From NCBI GenBank assembly GCA_946894095.1, contig OX335642.1:6397021-6461020 (forward strand): a stretch of DNA of 64,000 bases, given 5' to 3'. The notes under the pieces were generated by a model that was not told the origin of the DNA, did no database searches, and saw only the letters and a list, made by a program, of their open reading frames with translations. Each line of letters opens with the position of its first letter. Position 1 is the stretch's first letter. The position numbers and the translations under genes are program-made. The DNA is from Incurvaria masculella. Taxonomy: Eukaryota; Arthropoda; Insecta; Lepidoptera; Incurvariidae. This document shows, in pieces, positions 1 through 10,484 of the stretch.

Positions 1-208
1 CTACTTATATTAATCTATAAAATTGTAATGGTAACTAGAGGAAATCTGTAATTGACTTTAGTTTAAGGTAATTTTATTTAAAAAAAATTTACTCGATATG
101 AAAGCTGTTGATTTCCCAAATAAAAATAAATTAAATAAAAAATAAAATGAACAACCTGGTATCTACGGTTATGAGCCTGTACGGTAAATCACAAAATCGA
201 TTATTATT
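1..208. other. AT-rich DNA, nothing recognised
   Basis: AT-rich sequence with short A and T runs. I see no reading frame of interest, no inverted repeat and no known repeat motif before the dispersed repeat that begins near 209. Confidence 0.5.
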
Positions 209-420
209 AACCGACTTCGAAAAAAGGAGGAGGTTCTCAATTCGTCGGAATCTTTTTTTTTTTTTTTCTCTTTTTTTTTATGTATGTTCACCGATTACTT
301 GAAGACCTCTGAACCGATTTGAAAAATTCTTTTTTTGTTCGAAAGGGTATACTTTCTAGTTGGTCCCATTTTTTTTTTATCAAAATCGGTTCAGTAGTTT
401 GGTACTTAAATACAACAAAC
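209..420 (+). repeat. Dispersed Lepidoptera-type repeat (CCGACTTCGAAAAAAGGAGG)
   Basis: Starts with an ACCGACTTCGAAAAAAGGAG block followed by GGTTCTCAATTCGTCGG, a T-rich tract, then CACCGATTACTTGAAGACCT and a CAAAATCGGTTCAGTAGTTT block. This arrangement is familiar from many lepidopteran intergenic regions. A short reverse-strand piece of the same start lies at about 62,735-62,780. I cannot assign it to a transposon class. Confidence 0.5.
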
Positions 421-733
421 ATCGAATTTCTTAAGCCCGCGAACCCAGAAATATGATTTTTTAGTTACAGTAGCTTTCTTTAAGGGTGAGATTGCTCAGT
501 ATGAGAGGTTTTTTTTTTTTTTTTTTTTATTTTGAAAACAAACAGTCATACAACAAATTACAATTATAATAAGAATATCACATAGACCTATAGTTCCCTA
601 TTTTTACATGTATAATTACTTATTGAGAGCATATTTTGATGTAGTTGTGATGTGATAAGATAAGATAGTGAATATACAAGTGAGGAAAATAAAAGAAAGA
701 CATATTAAAGATAGAACATAAATCAACAAGTAT

Positions 734-1243
734 CTAATATAATTTGGTTTTTTTCCTAAATGGTAATAATGAGTTACAAAATAAATCTACTTCAAATAAA
801 TGTTTGTTATAGTTGCTCAAACTACGTCGAACAAAAGTGTTTTGAGCATAATTTGTGTAGCATGAGGGTATATAAAACAGGTCCTTATTGCGTGTAGTAC
901 GACGAGGTACTTTAAAAGTAATTTTCTCTAATAAAGATGGAGAGTCCACGTGGCAATTAATTATCTTCCACAGAAAAGCTGCATCATTGAGATGACGTCG
1001 GCTTTGCAAAGACGGTATAGAGTAACATAATGCAGAGGTATTGTAATTTAAAAAATCGTGTCCAGTCCTATAGTCGAGAGATTTGAGGAATTTGTGCTGA
1101 ATTTTTTCAATTCGATCAATGTAGATATCGTATTGTAGGTTCCATACTGTACTTGCAAACTCTAATTGGCTCCTAACAAAGCTATAATAAAGTGTCTTAT
1201 AAGTTGACGGAGGAGTGAAAACAGGGAGACCCGCTTTCACCAA
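734..1243 (-). pseudogene. Jockey-type reverse transcriptase, C-terminal fragment
   Basis: An open frame of about 169 codons whose genuine Jockey part runs from 1209 down to the stop at 734; the first dozen codons (1210-1243) are antisense RTE sequence. Visible blocks are TLYYSFVRSQLEFASTVWN and IEKIQHKFLKSL, both usual just after the catalytic palm in Jockey-clade LINEs. The FADD/YADD active site would lie upstream and is not present. The stop is followed by a 3' UTR and poly(A) at 509-528. It is a dead fragment: endonuclease domain and most of the reverse transcriptase are missing. Confidence 0.8.
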
Positions 1244-2178
1244 AGCTTTTTATATCAGTACTCCTATTTATAATGAAAGATTTGAAGTGGAATAAAAAAG
1301 GCATCAAAATAAAAGACACTTATCTCAGCAATCTTAGGTTTGCTGATGATATTATACTGTTTTCCGAGTCACCAGCACAATTAGAAGAAATGCTAAATGA
1401 ATTAAGCAATGCGAGCCGTGAAATAGGACTGCAATTAAATAAAACAAAAACAAAAATTTGCACAAATAGTACTAAAGACCCTATCATGGTAGACACGATC
1501 CTCATGGAATACGTGGATAATTATACGTACCTGGGAAAAAACATCTCTTTCAAAAACACCAGAAATGAAGACGAAATACAAAGGAGAATCAACATGACAT
1601 GGAATAAATTCTGGAGCAATAAAGAAGTACTTAAATCAAATTTACCCTTAAATATTAAAAAGAAAGTTATGGACTCTTGCTTGCTACCCTGCTTGACATA
1701 CGCCTCTCAAACGTGGATTATTAATAAAGCCACTCGAAACAAAATTCAAAAATGTCAACGGGCAATGGAACGCAGTATCCTAAGCATTAAACTTAAAGAC
1801 AAAAAAAGAAATACGGATATCAGGAAAAAAACTAAAATTATAGATGCTTTGGAACACTCTCAACGTCTCAAATGGAAATGGGCTGGTCACGTGGCCCGAT
1901 ATTCAGACGAAAGATGGACAAAAAAAGTCACACAATGGCTAGGCCCAGGCGGAAAAAGAGGAAGAGGACGTCCTAAAGAAAGATGGGTCGATGATGTAAT
2001 AAAAAATGCAGGGAAAGACTGGTCAAAGATAGCGAAAGAGAAAGGAGAATGGAAAAAAATGGAGGAGGCCTTTACCCGAAGAGGGGTCCTTAATTTATAA
2101 TTTAGTTCTAGCTAGTTTTAATTTTCTTTAACATGTATTTTAATTGAGGAATTAAAAAGGCTTTATTATTTATTATTA
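1210..2178 (+). mobile_element. 5'-truncated RTE-type LINE inserted in the Jockey fragment
   Basis: A non-LTR element flanked by an exact 13-bp direct repeat TTATAAGTTGACG (1197-1209 and 2179-2191), taken as its target-site duplication. It begins inside the reverse transcriptase (a decayed G-V-K-x-G block at about 1213) and ends with a TTATTATT simple-repeat tail at 2160-2178, typical of RTE elements. Removing it makes the minus-strand Jockey frame continuous, which fixes its boundaries and the order of events: the RTE came second. Confidence 0.88.
1273..2100 (+). CDS. RTE-clade reverse transcriptase, C-terminal 275 codons
   Basis: An uninterrupted frame encoding the palm-to-C-terminus part of an RTE-type reverse transcriptase. 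The catalytic motif LRFADDIILFS is intact near residues 21-31. It is followed by the leucine-rich LEEMLNELSNASREIGLQL block, then NKTKTKI, YLGKNISF, and the C-terminal signature of the clade: LKWKWAGHVAR near residue 195, W.KKV..W, GRGRPKERWVDDV. The apurinic endonuclease and the fingers are absent because the copy is 5'-truncated, so no functional protein is expected even though the frame is open. The ATG at 1273 is only the first methionine in frame. Upstream, 1213-1262 encodes more of the same domain in another frame, so there is at least one frameshift. Confidence 0.85.
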   Translation: MKDLKWNKKGIKIKDTYLSNLRFADDIILFSESPAQLEEMLNELSNASREIGLQLNKTKTKICTNSTKDPIMVDTILMEYVDNYTYLGKNISFKNTRNEDEIQRRINMTWNKFWSNKEVLKSNLPLNIKKKVMDSCLLPCLTYASQTWIINKATRNKIQKCQRAMERSILSIKLKDKKRNTDIRKKTKIIDALEHSQRLKWKWAGHVARYSDERWTKKVTQWLGPGGKRGRGRPKERWVDDVIKNAGKDWSKIAKEKGEWKKMEEAFTRRGVLNL

Positions 2179-2247
2179 TTATAAGTTGACGCGTGTGTGA
2201 AATGCCTACCTACCCTTAAAATAAAACCTAATTGTTTATATGCTTTA

Positions 2248-3400
2248 CTAGCTGCGGTACCCGGCTCCGCTCGGGTTAGTGTCGGCTAAATTATCTCATG
2301 GATAAAAAGTAGCCCACATGACTGGTCCAAAATAGGGTCAAACTGGTCCAGGACAATGTATCCATGTACCAAATTTAATCAAGATCGTTCGAGCCGAAAT
2401 AGCATGATTTAATGAGAATCATCCAATAATTCCCATTTAGAGCTTCGTTGACGTTTGGTGGCTATTTAAAAAAAAAACATTTGCCGCGAGAACCTTTCTG
2501 CACTTTCACTGCTACATTGCTTACCTAGTAAGTAACGTGTAACGTAGGTAAGTTTTGCGTGGACTCCAACCCACAGCCAGCCTCACCATCGAAAACAGTA
2601 ACCCATCTCGAACCTGACTGCTCCCAGAGATGCTATACATTAATAAAATACGCATATAAATCAGGTAAGTGGTTCGCATGTTAGAAGACTTTAAGACTCA
2701 CTACTTACCCTTCTGGTAATGAAGCGTTATATTATGTAATCTATAAGTTTTTAGTAAAAATCAGGCTAGACGTAGATACAATGCACATCTAAATCGAGTA
2801 ATTGGTTCTCAAGGATTTTATTCTGTTGGTCGCTCCTCCGGCGATTTAGCGTGATGCCAAGTAGTCCTAAAGTTGCAGGAAATACCAAGCCGTACTTCAG
2901 TAAAAGTAAGCGCTGCCGCCGCAAAGCCGAGCCGTGCATAGCATTGCAGTTTGTATGACAGCCCCATCTTAGCGTAAGCGGAACTGAATTCTATTTAGCC
3001 AATCCTAATTCCCGGGTAGTTAAATGTACATGTACTAAGTTTTACAAATCGCTAGTGCCTTGAAAATTCGCCAAACGGACACCAAACAGTCACGACGTCT
3101 GCCCTCCCCCCGCCGCCGCTCCCCGCCACCGCCCCCGGCTCCTCTCCCCCTAGTGTGAAGTAGCGCTACCGGCATCGTTTTCGCAGCCCCGTGAAAGTTC
3201 TAAAGCCCATGGGCACATAAATTGTAGCCTATGTGTCATTCTGATGTATAAGCTATATTATTGTAAAGTTTCATTAGAATCCATTCAGTAGTTTTTACGT
3301 GAAAGAGTAACAAACATACATCCATCCATCCATCCATCCATCCATCCATCCATCCATTATTACAAACTTTCCCCTTTATATTATTTATTATATTATATTA
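2248..3400 (-). mobile_element. Helitron-like non-autonomous element (minus)
   Basis: The minus-strand 3' end is CTAG at 2248-2251 followed by T, preceded by GC-rich AGCGGAGCCGGGTACCGCAG, which can form a short GCGG/CCGC hairpin. This is the arrangement expected of a Helitron 3' end. The distal part (3180-3360) carries the block TAGTTTTTACGTGAAAGAGT next to an (ATCC)n run, often found at the other end of this group. The 5' terminus is degraded into TA-rich sequence. A degraded SINE head-like piece lies at 2565-2640 and a GC-rich patch at 3095-3150. Exact boundaries and single-element status are inferred. Confidence 0.5.
3320..3356 (+). repeat. (ATCC)n microsatellite
   Basis: Nine uninterrupted ATCC units inside the distal part of the Helitron-like element. 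In lepidopteran elements of this group a CATCC run is a usual internal part. Confidence 0.9.
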
Positions 3401-3408
3401 TATTATTA

Positions 3409-4211
3409 CTAGCAGCCCGTCCCGGCTTTGCACGGGCATAACGTCATTTAAAAAAATATTATTTTGACACAATGATACACAAATAAACCATTTTTACGTA
3501 GAGTTCCTACATTGAGATATTTGAAATAAAAAAAACTTATATATTATTATTACATGATTATTAGATATTAGAGAAATAATAAATTCAAAGTGCTATAGGG
3601 AGAACCGCGGCCTCCGAGGCACGCTCCCGCCGCCCCGGCCGGCCGGTACCGCCGCAAGCACTACATCCCGCAATTTTTTAATCTATAATATCTTCGAAAA
3701 TATTCATTTAAATCATATTCTGTAAAGGGCCGTATAGATCTATATTAAATCAACAATGTATTTAAGGTATTTAATTGGATAAGGATTAATGCTGTATTGG
3801 TTAAATCGCTTAAAAAATTAGCCATTATTTGTCGTAAAAAGTAAATGGGAAAAAAACGTTATTGTGGGATATCCATAAGAGATAGATAAATACCATCGCG
3901 GAGTTTTCTGTAGACCGTTTCAATGTATACAATACTTAGTACATTATTTTGATAAATCTCGTAGGGTTCAGCCTGCGTTTGCAATGTAAGCGGAAAAAAA
4001 ATATTTTTTTACGACATCACATTGGAAACCTCAAAAATAACAGTATTTCTCAAATATTTAATGGATATTATTATACATATAAACCTTCCTCTTGAATCAT
4101 TCTATCCATTAAAAAAAACCGCATCAAAATCCGTTGCGTAGTTTTAAAGATTTAAGCGTACATGGGGATATAGGGACAGAGAAAGCGACTTTGTTTTATA
4201 CTATGTAGTGA
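3409..4211 (-). mobile_element. Helitron-like non-autonomous element, both ends visible
   Basis: On the minus strand it starts A|TCACTACATAGTATAAAAC (T at 4211) and ends GCCCGT...ACGGGC hairpin, TG, then CTAG|T (3409-3412). The 6-bp GC stem, CTAG end, TC start, lack of inverted repeats and position between A and T all fit Helitron insertion rules. About 803 bp; no Rep/helicase coding sequence is visible, so it is non-autonomous. It sits directly beside the TA-rich end of the previous element. Confidence 0.75.
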
Positions 4212-4254
4212 TTTATCATGTGATCAACATGTAGATGAAACCGCATTTTATTGT

Positions 4255-4600
4255 CAAGTTTAATTCAACTGTTGGGGGTATTGAAGGGGGTAAAAGAGGG
4301 CAAATTGTACACATTTCTATCTTTAGAGCCGCTGAACCAAGAAATGTCAGAGTAGGTTTTGTTTGAGATGGGAATGTTTACGAAGAGAATATTTTAAAAA
4401 TTCTACTATTAGGGGGGTAAAACAGGTCAAAATGAACACATTTAGGCGAAAACCACTCATGTTGAGATCTCCGAAACCAATTATCCTAGAAACTTAAAAT
4501 TTTCAGTGACTTCTTTTTACGACGAAAAGGCTCGCTTGTGATTTTACAAAATTCAACTGTTAAGGGGATACAAGAGACCGTATGTACACATTTTCATACA
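4255..4600 (+). repeat. Degenerate tandem repeat, period about 140-150 bp
   Basis: Three diverged units beginning at about 4260, 4395 and 4545 share an ATTCAACTGTT-then-G-run start (ATTCTACTATT in the second), followed by a GTACACATTT-like block. The third unit is cut short. Heavily diverged, so seen only by its block order. Confidence 0.45.
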
Positions 4601-4690
4601 ACACTTACGCAAGAAACAGACTCTCCGGAAAAATGGAAGGATGAGAAATTCAGAAGCTCAGCGGTTCTGGACATTCGTTGTTTTGCCTTG

Positions 4691-4830
4691 TTAGGGTTCC
4701 GTACCCAAAGGGTACCAACGGATACTATATTACTAAGCTTCCGCTGTCCGTCCGTCCGTCCGTGTGGTCCAGCGCTCTATCTCATGAACCGTGAACTCAT
4801 GAATCCAGATAGGTACCGGTCTACCTTTCG
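4691..4830 (+). repeat. GGGTTCCGTACCC element (family A), truncated
   Basis: Contains AGGGTTCCGTACCCAAAGGG, the ACTAAGCTTCCGCTGTCCG block, a short (GTCC)n tract and ATCTCATGAACCGTGA, in the order seen in the full copy at 58,985-59,346. The 3' half with the CGAGTCCGACTCG hairpin is missing. Confidence 0.75.
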
Positions 4831-5022
4831 CCAGAAATGAGATTTCTCAATGGTTTCATATCTCATAATGCTCGTTCATTGTAGGGTTTAGTAACAGTTT
4901 AAAGGGTTCGCATGAGATAGTGAGGTGCGCATGATCTTCTTTCTACTTTGTATGTGAAGTTCAGCAGGATGGCTCGCCCACCTTGAGTCAAAAACTTACG
5001 CCACCACTAAAAAGCAAAAAAT

Positions 5023-6149
5023 AAAATATTTTTAAATAAAAAAAGGACCGCCTTCAAAAAAACCGGAACTAAAAAGCAAAAAATAATTGGTTACTTTTAA
5101 TTAATGTACGACAAGCTATTTTAATACTAACTAATTATGCACAAATCTTAATTTTTAATCATCTTTTGAAGTCGGTGCCTTGGGTAGACGTTCTATAAGG
5201 GCTGTAAGTAGTTAGATTAATATTACCTATGGCTAAGAAAGAAATATAAGTAGGTAGCTACTTACATTAACCTACTTAAAGGAAAAAACACAAAATCAAA
5301 AATTAAATAAACAAACAGGTCGGAAAAACGGATGTAAGTAGGTATTTAGGCAAGTACTTTGTAATTTAAATATTCCTTATAACTTAAACTAAATACCTAA
5401 CACAGTAAAAACTAAATATTTACAAGATAACCCTACAAACTGAACAAACAAACCAATATAAAAACAACGACCACTTATGTATATGGTAAATATTTAGGCA
5501 GGTGTAGCTTGTAATTTTTATTCTGCCTAAATACCTACATAACCCAAAACAAAAAAATTACAAATATAAAAAAGAACAGAAAACTATTGGTAGCGACTTT
5601 GAGGTGTCTGCTCTGAACTACGTGTCAAAACGAGTGTGCGGTTAGTAGGTACATATCTCACCAATTTCGGCAGAAATCGTTTCGTTCAGACAACGATGTC
5701 GTAGGAAGCACCAATCCACAGAGCAGCGAATTAACTTACCTACTCCTTCACCAGTGCGCGCCTTTATAAAGCCGAAAGTACTAATAATCGTTAAAACCCA
5801 ATTTCAGTACGCTGCGCTGCTGTATCGATATCAGCATGCACGTAAACCAACGCTAAGGGCATCTCCAGGTAGAATGCTCTGTGGACCAATCATTGCTGAC
5901 TCAGGTTGTCTACGCTCTCGTAGACTTCGGGTGTGTTCGGCTGAAATTGTGTCTGTTCGGTCAACGGCGTGCGGAGTGAACTCTACCCAAGGCACCGACT
6001 TCAAAAGATGATTAAAAATTAAGAAATTGTGCATAATTAGTTAGTATTAAAATAGCTTGTCGTACATTAATTAAAAGTAACCAATTATTTTTTGCTTTTT
6101 AGTTCCGGTTTTTTTGAAGGCGGTCCTTTTTTTATTTAAAAATATTTTT
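5023..6149. mobile_element. Element with 170-bp terminal inverted repeats
   Basis: Left arm 5023-5192 and right arm 5978-6149 are almost perfect inverted copies. Each contains AAAAAAAGGACCGCCTTC, AAACCGGAACTAAAAAGC, GTACGACAAGCTATTTTAAT and GAAGTCGGTGCCTTGGG. The 785-bp centre has no convincing coding sequence: AT-rich with TACCTA-like runs on the left, GC-richer on the right. It looks like a non-autonomous DNA transposon or foldback element. No clear target duplication is visible. The superfamily is unknown. Confidence 0.7.
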
Positions 6150-6960
6150 TTCCTTCCAGACAAACTGTAATATAGATTTGGTAAACATAAAAATTGCTAA
6201 ATAATGCTTACGATACATTAATGAATTATATTCTACGCGCTGTTTCAAGCTTTTATAAACCTTTTTTGTGGTTTTGCAGTCTTTGGCCTTTTTTTGGAAA
6301 GTCAAAGGTTCTTTTGTCACGACTACTTTAATTTGCGTAGCATGTGACGTTGGTGCCAGGCGCGTAGGCTTTCTCAAATCCGTGATCCAAAGCAATAAAC
6401 TACTTACGAATGGGCTGAAATATGAGAGGAAAGTAACTAAATAAATATTTATCACAGATGGGTAACTATAAACCGGTAACATAGTCACGAAATCGAATTC
6501 ACGAGCTGTCGCTGAAAATGTGAAAAGATAATATTCACTGGCACACTGGCTAGATGGCACGTTTTTATTTTTTTGATCTGAGGCCACATCTTCACCTCCA
6601 TGGGCCACATGCCATATACATTCGGTCGAAAGCCAAACGTGGATATGCGACGTCCGAAACACGACACATCTCAAATGTCAGACGAGCTAGCATGCTAAGC
6701 CACTGCCGTCACGGACAGACACACGCGGATAAATCAAACCGAATGTGCCGCTTTATTATTGCCAACACATGGCAGCCAGCACCGGTATTCCGTTTCTTTT
6801 CTCACGAATGGGGTCATCACGACAATGGTCGTCGGGATGTTATGATTAACACGTCACCGAATTGTTCTTAAAATTGCAACATTTAGTAGGTACTTTTAAA
6901 TAAATACGACACATGTTTTTTAGATGCTAGAACCATGTAAAAGCTCACATTCACGAAATG
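6150..6960. other. No gene or repeat recognised
   Basis: Several overlapping frames are open on both strands (the longest about 180 codons, minus, 6132-6674), but none resembles a protein family and the longest runs into the transposon arm on its left. I treat the stretch as non-coding. Confidence 0.4.
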
Positions 6961-7046
6961 GGATCCCGAAGGGAGCGGGTATCGAACGCATGACATCTGG
7001 CATGGAAAGTAATTCTCCTTACCCTTGAGCTATGAGCCGCTCCAAA
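6961..7046 (-). repeat. tRNA-like SINE head
   Basis: On the minus strand it reads GGCTCATAGCTCAAGGG, containing a perfect Pol III A box (TAGCTCAAGGG), and ends with a B-box-like CGTTCGATACC at tRNA spacing. The flanking words (CATGCCAGA, GAGCGGCTC) match the tRNA-like head of SINE family B elsewhere in the window. No acceptor-stem pairing is evident, so it is not a tRNA gene. Confidence 0.6.
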
Positions 7047-7729
7047 TATTTCGTTTTCGATCAGGGGCAGAGGGAAACGATAACCAATGTTTGAATAGTG
7101 CCTGACTTGTTGGTGTAAGGTGTCGAAAGTGCCTTATTATTCCTGAAATTGGATTAAATATATGAATAATATTAAATTTGGCGTAGACAAGTGAACTGGC
7201 GTGAAAAATTAAAACAATAAAAATATTATAAACCTAATCTAGGAAATTTAACGAATAACCGAATATGGACTAGTAGAGTTCCAATGTCGTAACGTTCCGC
7301 AAAACGAAATGAAAAGGAATCTACTCGCCGCCAGACAAACCAAATGACGTACAAATCCCTTTGGAAATAATAAAACAACCCAAATCCGAGCAGTTTAGAT
7401 GTTTACGGTTTTAAGGTACTGCGCGGGAGGTCCTCTGAGATTAATGATATTATTTCACACCACCCTGACGGATGTCATAGCACGTCTGAGTAACTCTGAA
7501 GATGGAAAGATTTTCGGGAAAATACTCACTTTCAGCACAGTCAAATCTATACCTACTTATATAATACAACTGAAGAGTTGGTATCTTGTTTTTTTTTTTG
7601 TTGTTTTAATGCACTAATCTCTGGAACTGCCATTCGGATTTATAATTTATTAATTTATATTTACATTCAATGTGGTTATAAATTTAATTGCATTTGATAG
7701 CCCAATTATTGACGAAGGTTATAGGCTAT
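7047..7729. other. Nothing recognised
   Basis: Moderately AT-rich, with a T run near 7590 and no frame longer than about 70 codons. I see no repeat signature. Confidence 0.4.
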
Positions 7730-8279
7730 TTAAGGTGGCCCAACCCGGCGGCCTCAACTCATTTGCGGGCACGGTACAAAACCGTGCTGTTGCGCTCTGG
7801 GACCTTCTCTGTTTCTAAGAATAAGACAGGCTCCGTTATGAGGAAGATGCAACCTGTCCACAAAAAAGACAATGTGCATAGTGTATGATTTGGTAAGATT
7901 TATGAAAATTTTAATTTCAAAACGACTTATAGCTAAAAGTAAACCACGACCGCTGTAGTCAATAATCTAACAAAAACCAAATAGATTATAAATCTTGATT
8001 AAACAAGCTATGTCTGATGACTAATCTTTTTAAGATGTTCTTACTTTATCATTGCGTAATCCACCTCCAAAGTAATTGTATAAAACGCGCGAAAAATCCG
8101 AACTTTCGGACGTTATAACTTGGAAACCAAACACAATTTTACAATGCCAATGGTCATCAGACATCTAGTTCAATCAAATAAAGCTATATTGAGCAAAATT
8201 TTGGATCTCTGACAAGAAATATAGGCGTGATCTTCTTTCCCCTTTTGTATGGGGAAATGAGCAGGTTGGGCCACCTTAA
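7730..8279 (+). mobile_element. TTAA-flanked MITE (family D), complete
   Basis: Bounded by TTAA at 7730-7733 and 8276-8279, with inverted ends GGTGGCCCAACCCG and, at the right, its near-reverse GTTGGGCCACC. Internal landmarks shared by all copies are GCGGGCACGGTACAAAACCG, GGGACCTTCTCTGTTTC, ATCCACCTCCAAAG, AAACGCGCGAAAAAT and GATCTTCTTTCCCC. About 550 bp with no coding sequence. The TTAA duplication points to piggyBac-like mobilisation, but the terminal bases are not the usual CCC, so this is tentative. Confidence 0.82.
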
Positions 8280-8436
8280 CATCACGATACAACCATTAGG
8301 AGCCGCGAAAAAGAAGTAATAGCACGGGCGGGCGATGCGAGCGGTGTCCGGTGGCTGTGGACGCATCTTACCCAGCTCCGCTCAGGTCATTGTCCCAAAC
8401 GAAATTGAACCGAGCGGAGCCGGGTACCGCAGCTAG
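8280..8436 (+). mobile_element. Helitron-like 3' end
   Basis: Ends GAGCGGAGCCGGGTACCGCAG then CTAG (8433-8436) and T. It is the same terminal segment as the minus-strand copies at 2248 and 39,111, sharing GGGCGGGCGATGCGAGC-like and AATAGCACGGGC blocks with the latter. The 5' side is lost against the MITE on its left. Confidence 0.55.
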
Positions 8437-9710
8437 TATACAATATATCTAACTGGTGGAGCTGGTGCAGCAAGAGTTCACCCTTCAGTTTATATATTTG
8501 ATTGAAACACATACGTTAAAAATGTTTTTTTTTTTTTTAGAGACATGTGTTGACATATTGTGTCTTATTGAAACCCATGACAGGGCATTCACACAGGAAT
8601 TATGCGGTCGAAAACCACTCGAAAACCAATGTGGTGTTACAAACCAAATAGTAAGTAGGAAAGGAGTCCCAACAGTTTGACATGGTACTTTTCAGATTAT
8701 CGCGGTCGTTGGACATGTTTGAAAACTTATCGGTTGATTTTAGAGGACAGGTGTGGAAACTGTATTTGAAACTGAGAATTATCCGTGGCGCTATGGTACG
8801 GATAAAAAACTCATTCCTTCGCGGTAGGAGGGGCCTCGATTTCCATAGCAGCCCTTGACCCGAGCAGGGTTGATCTTTATCCCGTGAACCCAGTTTCAGA
8901 CATTTAAGTTATCGTTACCATTTTTGTTGCGACCTCCTAGACTATATATATTATTTATTATTTAAGTCTAAAATGGACTATTACTACCCAACAAACTAAC
9001 TGATATCACTATAAGAATTATATTCAAGTACTTTTACGTAAGTACTAACGGATAATAATTAGACCACGGCAACACCTGACTTCGCTCAGGATTCAGAATA
9101 TTCAAGATTTACGATCAAGAAAGTAGGGTTCCGTAATGGATCTAGAAAGTTTGCGCCGTGTTAAATTTCGTTAGTTCGACTTTGTAAGTGACTTAGCGCG
9201 AGTTGCGGAACACTAGACGAAAGTTTCACACTGAAGGACGTGATTTATCTTATGATAATTTCTTTGATTAAAATTTACCGTTCGCGCCAGGTAGGGTGAT
9301 GTTGAGCAGAAATCCTTGAGCCACTTAAGACGGATAATAGTGTTACGGTTATAGATTTTTCTCTGCTCTGCAAGAGAACAGGCAACGCGTTGCCTGTTGG
9401 ATTCAAAATGGCGTTGTCGGGATTTTGCGACCGTTTGTTTGACCGTTGTATTGTTGAATGAATTATACTTTTTGCTATGGATATAATAGGAAACCACTGC
9501 TAATGTGAGATGCAGACAATATACTAGAACTCTGGCAGGTGGTATTTCCTGCACGTCTCAATCCGCACCCTCGATGCGACCCAAAAATCGACTCCTGCGC
9601 AGCGTGTGGGCCTGAAGTTCTAACTAGCCGCTGAGACATAATTTACAGGGTTTAAACGATCGCCAGTCCAGTTTTTGAAACACGTAGTCTATATCCATAC
9701 TAATATTATA
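8437..9710. other. Mostly unrecognised; family H fragment at 8855-8943
   Basis: The piece at 8855-8943 (TTGATCTTTATCCCGTGAAC to GTTGCGACCTCCTAG) matches one arm of the hairpin elements at 24,775 and 39,240. A Helitron-type start TCCATACTAATATTATAAA lies at 9694-9712. The rest shows no gene or repeat that I recognise. Confidence 0.5.
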
Positions 9711-9955
9711 AAAGCACGGACAATCATTCATTTCCGCTTCGCCATCTTTTCATCCAATGCGATGGTACAAACCCGGGCTGGCTTTAACCCTTACCACCTA
9801 GTAGGGAAATGGGACCTACTCTTTTACATGGATTCCGAACCATGGAGCAGCTTGACGAAATGCCTTTATCCAAGTCAGAATGCGATAGATGGTGCACGAA
9901 GGGGGCGGGGATTTGAGGATGTCTCCGCGCCACTAACCCACGAGCCGCCCAAATC
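9711..9955 (-). mobile_element. SINE family B copy with tRNA-like head
   Basis: Minus-oriented. The body words CACGGACAATCATTCA, TTTCCGCTTCGCCAT, CATCCAATGCGATGGTAC and CCACCTAGTAGGG appear first on the plus strand, then the head (GTGCACGAAGGGGGCGGGGA, CGCCACTAACCCACGAGCCG). The 3' tail half (GACATGGATGGCTAATACC) is missing, so the copy is truncated. The B-box region has lost several bases. Confidence 0.7.
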
Positions 9956-10484
9956 GTAATATCTAAGACGTCTGAACGGATTTTGTTGAAACATTTAGCA
10001 TTGGCGCCTATTATTTTTCAAAATGATGGTCTCGTTTATACTCTGAATAGCAGTGTTGTAAAATTAATCATAACTCAGATTATTTAGTGGACGTCTTCTA
10101 TAGATCATTTCTGCCCATGTATAGACATGTTCTGATCAATGATTCACACACATGTGGAGCGCACAAAGGATGCATACCCAATTTTTTGCCGACGTGCTTT
10201 GGGTATTGTCATCGGAGGCTCGTTCCATACTTCTTGTGAACATATATTTTGGCTGTCACAAAAACTGTCTTGCCGATTTAAATTGAAAGCGACAAGTACA
10301 AAGAACGCAGGACGGGCGATATCAATCAAAGTATTTCATTTATCTATGGACCTAGCATGCGCGGGGCGTGCTTGTAAGAAGAATATGTGGGAGTGAGAAG
10401 TATACTGAAGCATCAATACAGCGAGTTAGAGAGAGATGGAACAAATCTACGCAATGTGAAGACATTTCGAATCGTTACAACCAT
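9956..10484. other. Nothing recognised
   Basis: The short block TCTGAACGGATTTTGTTGAA near 9970 is typical of dispersed lepidopteran repeats. Beyond that no gene, hairpin or known element is visible. Confidence 0.35.

Larger units (their letters stand above)
509..2247 (-). mobile_element. 5'-truncated Jockey-type LINE fragment, split by an RTE
   Basis: On the minus strand this reads as the C-terminal part of a non-LTR retrotransposon ORF2, followed by about 200 bp of 3' UTR and a 20-nt poly(A) tail (T run at 509-528). Its coding sequence is interrupted at 1209/2179 by the RTE insertion and resumes beyond it: the minus strand from about 2247 reads SKAYKQLGFILRVGRHF and then, across the junction, THASTYKTLYYSFVRSQLEF. 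KxLGFI...S..LEfas.vW is the thumb/connection region typical of Jockey-clade reverse transcriptases. The 5' end is cut off where a Helitron-like end (CTAG at 2248-2251) begins. Confidence 0.8.

Noticed and set aside
6132..6674. Open frame of 180 codons on the minus strand
   Set aside because: Its end lies in the right arm of the 5,023-6,149 inverted-repeat element, with low-complexity lysine- and serine-rich sequence. No family recognised.
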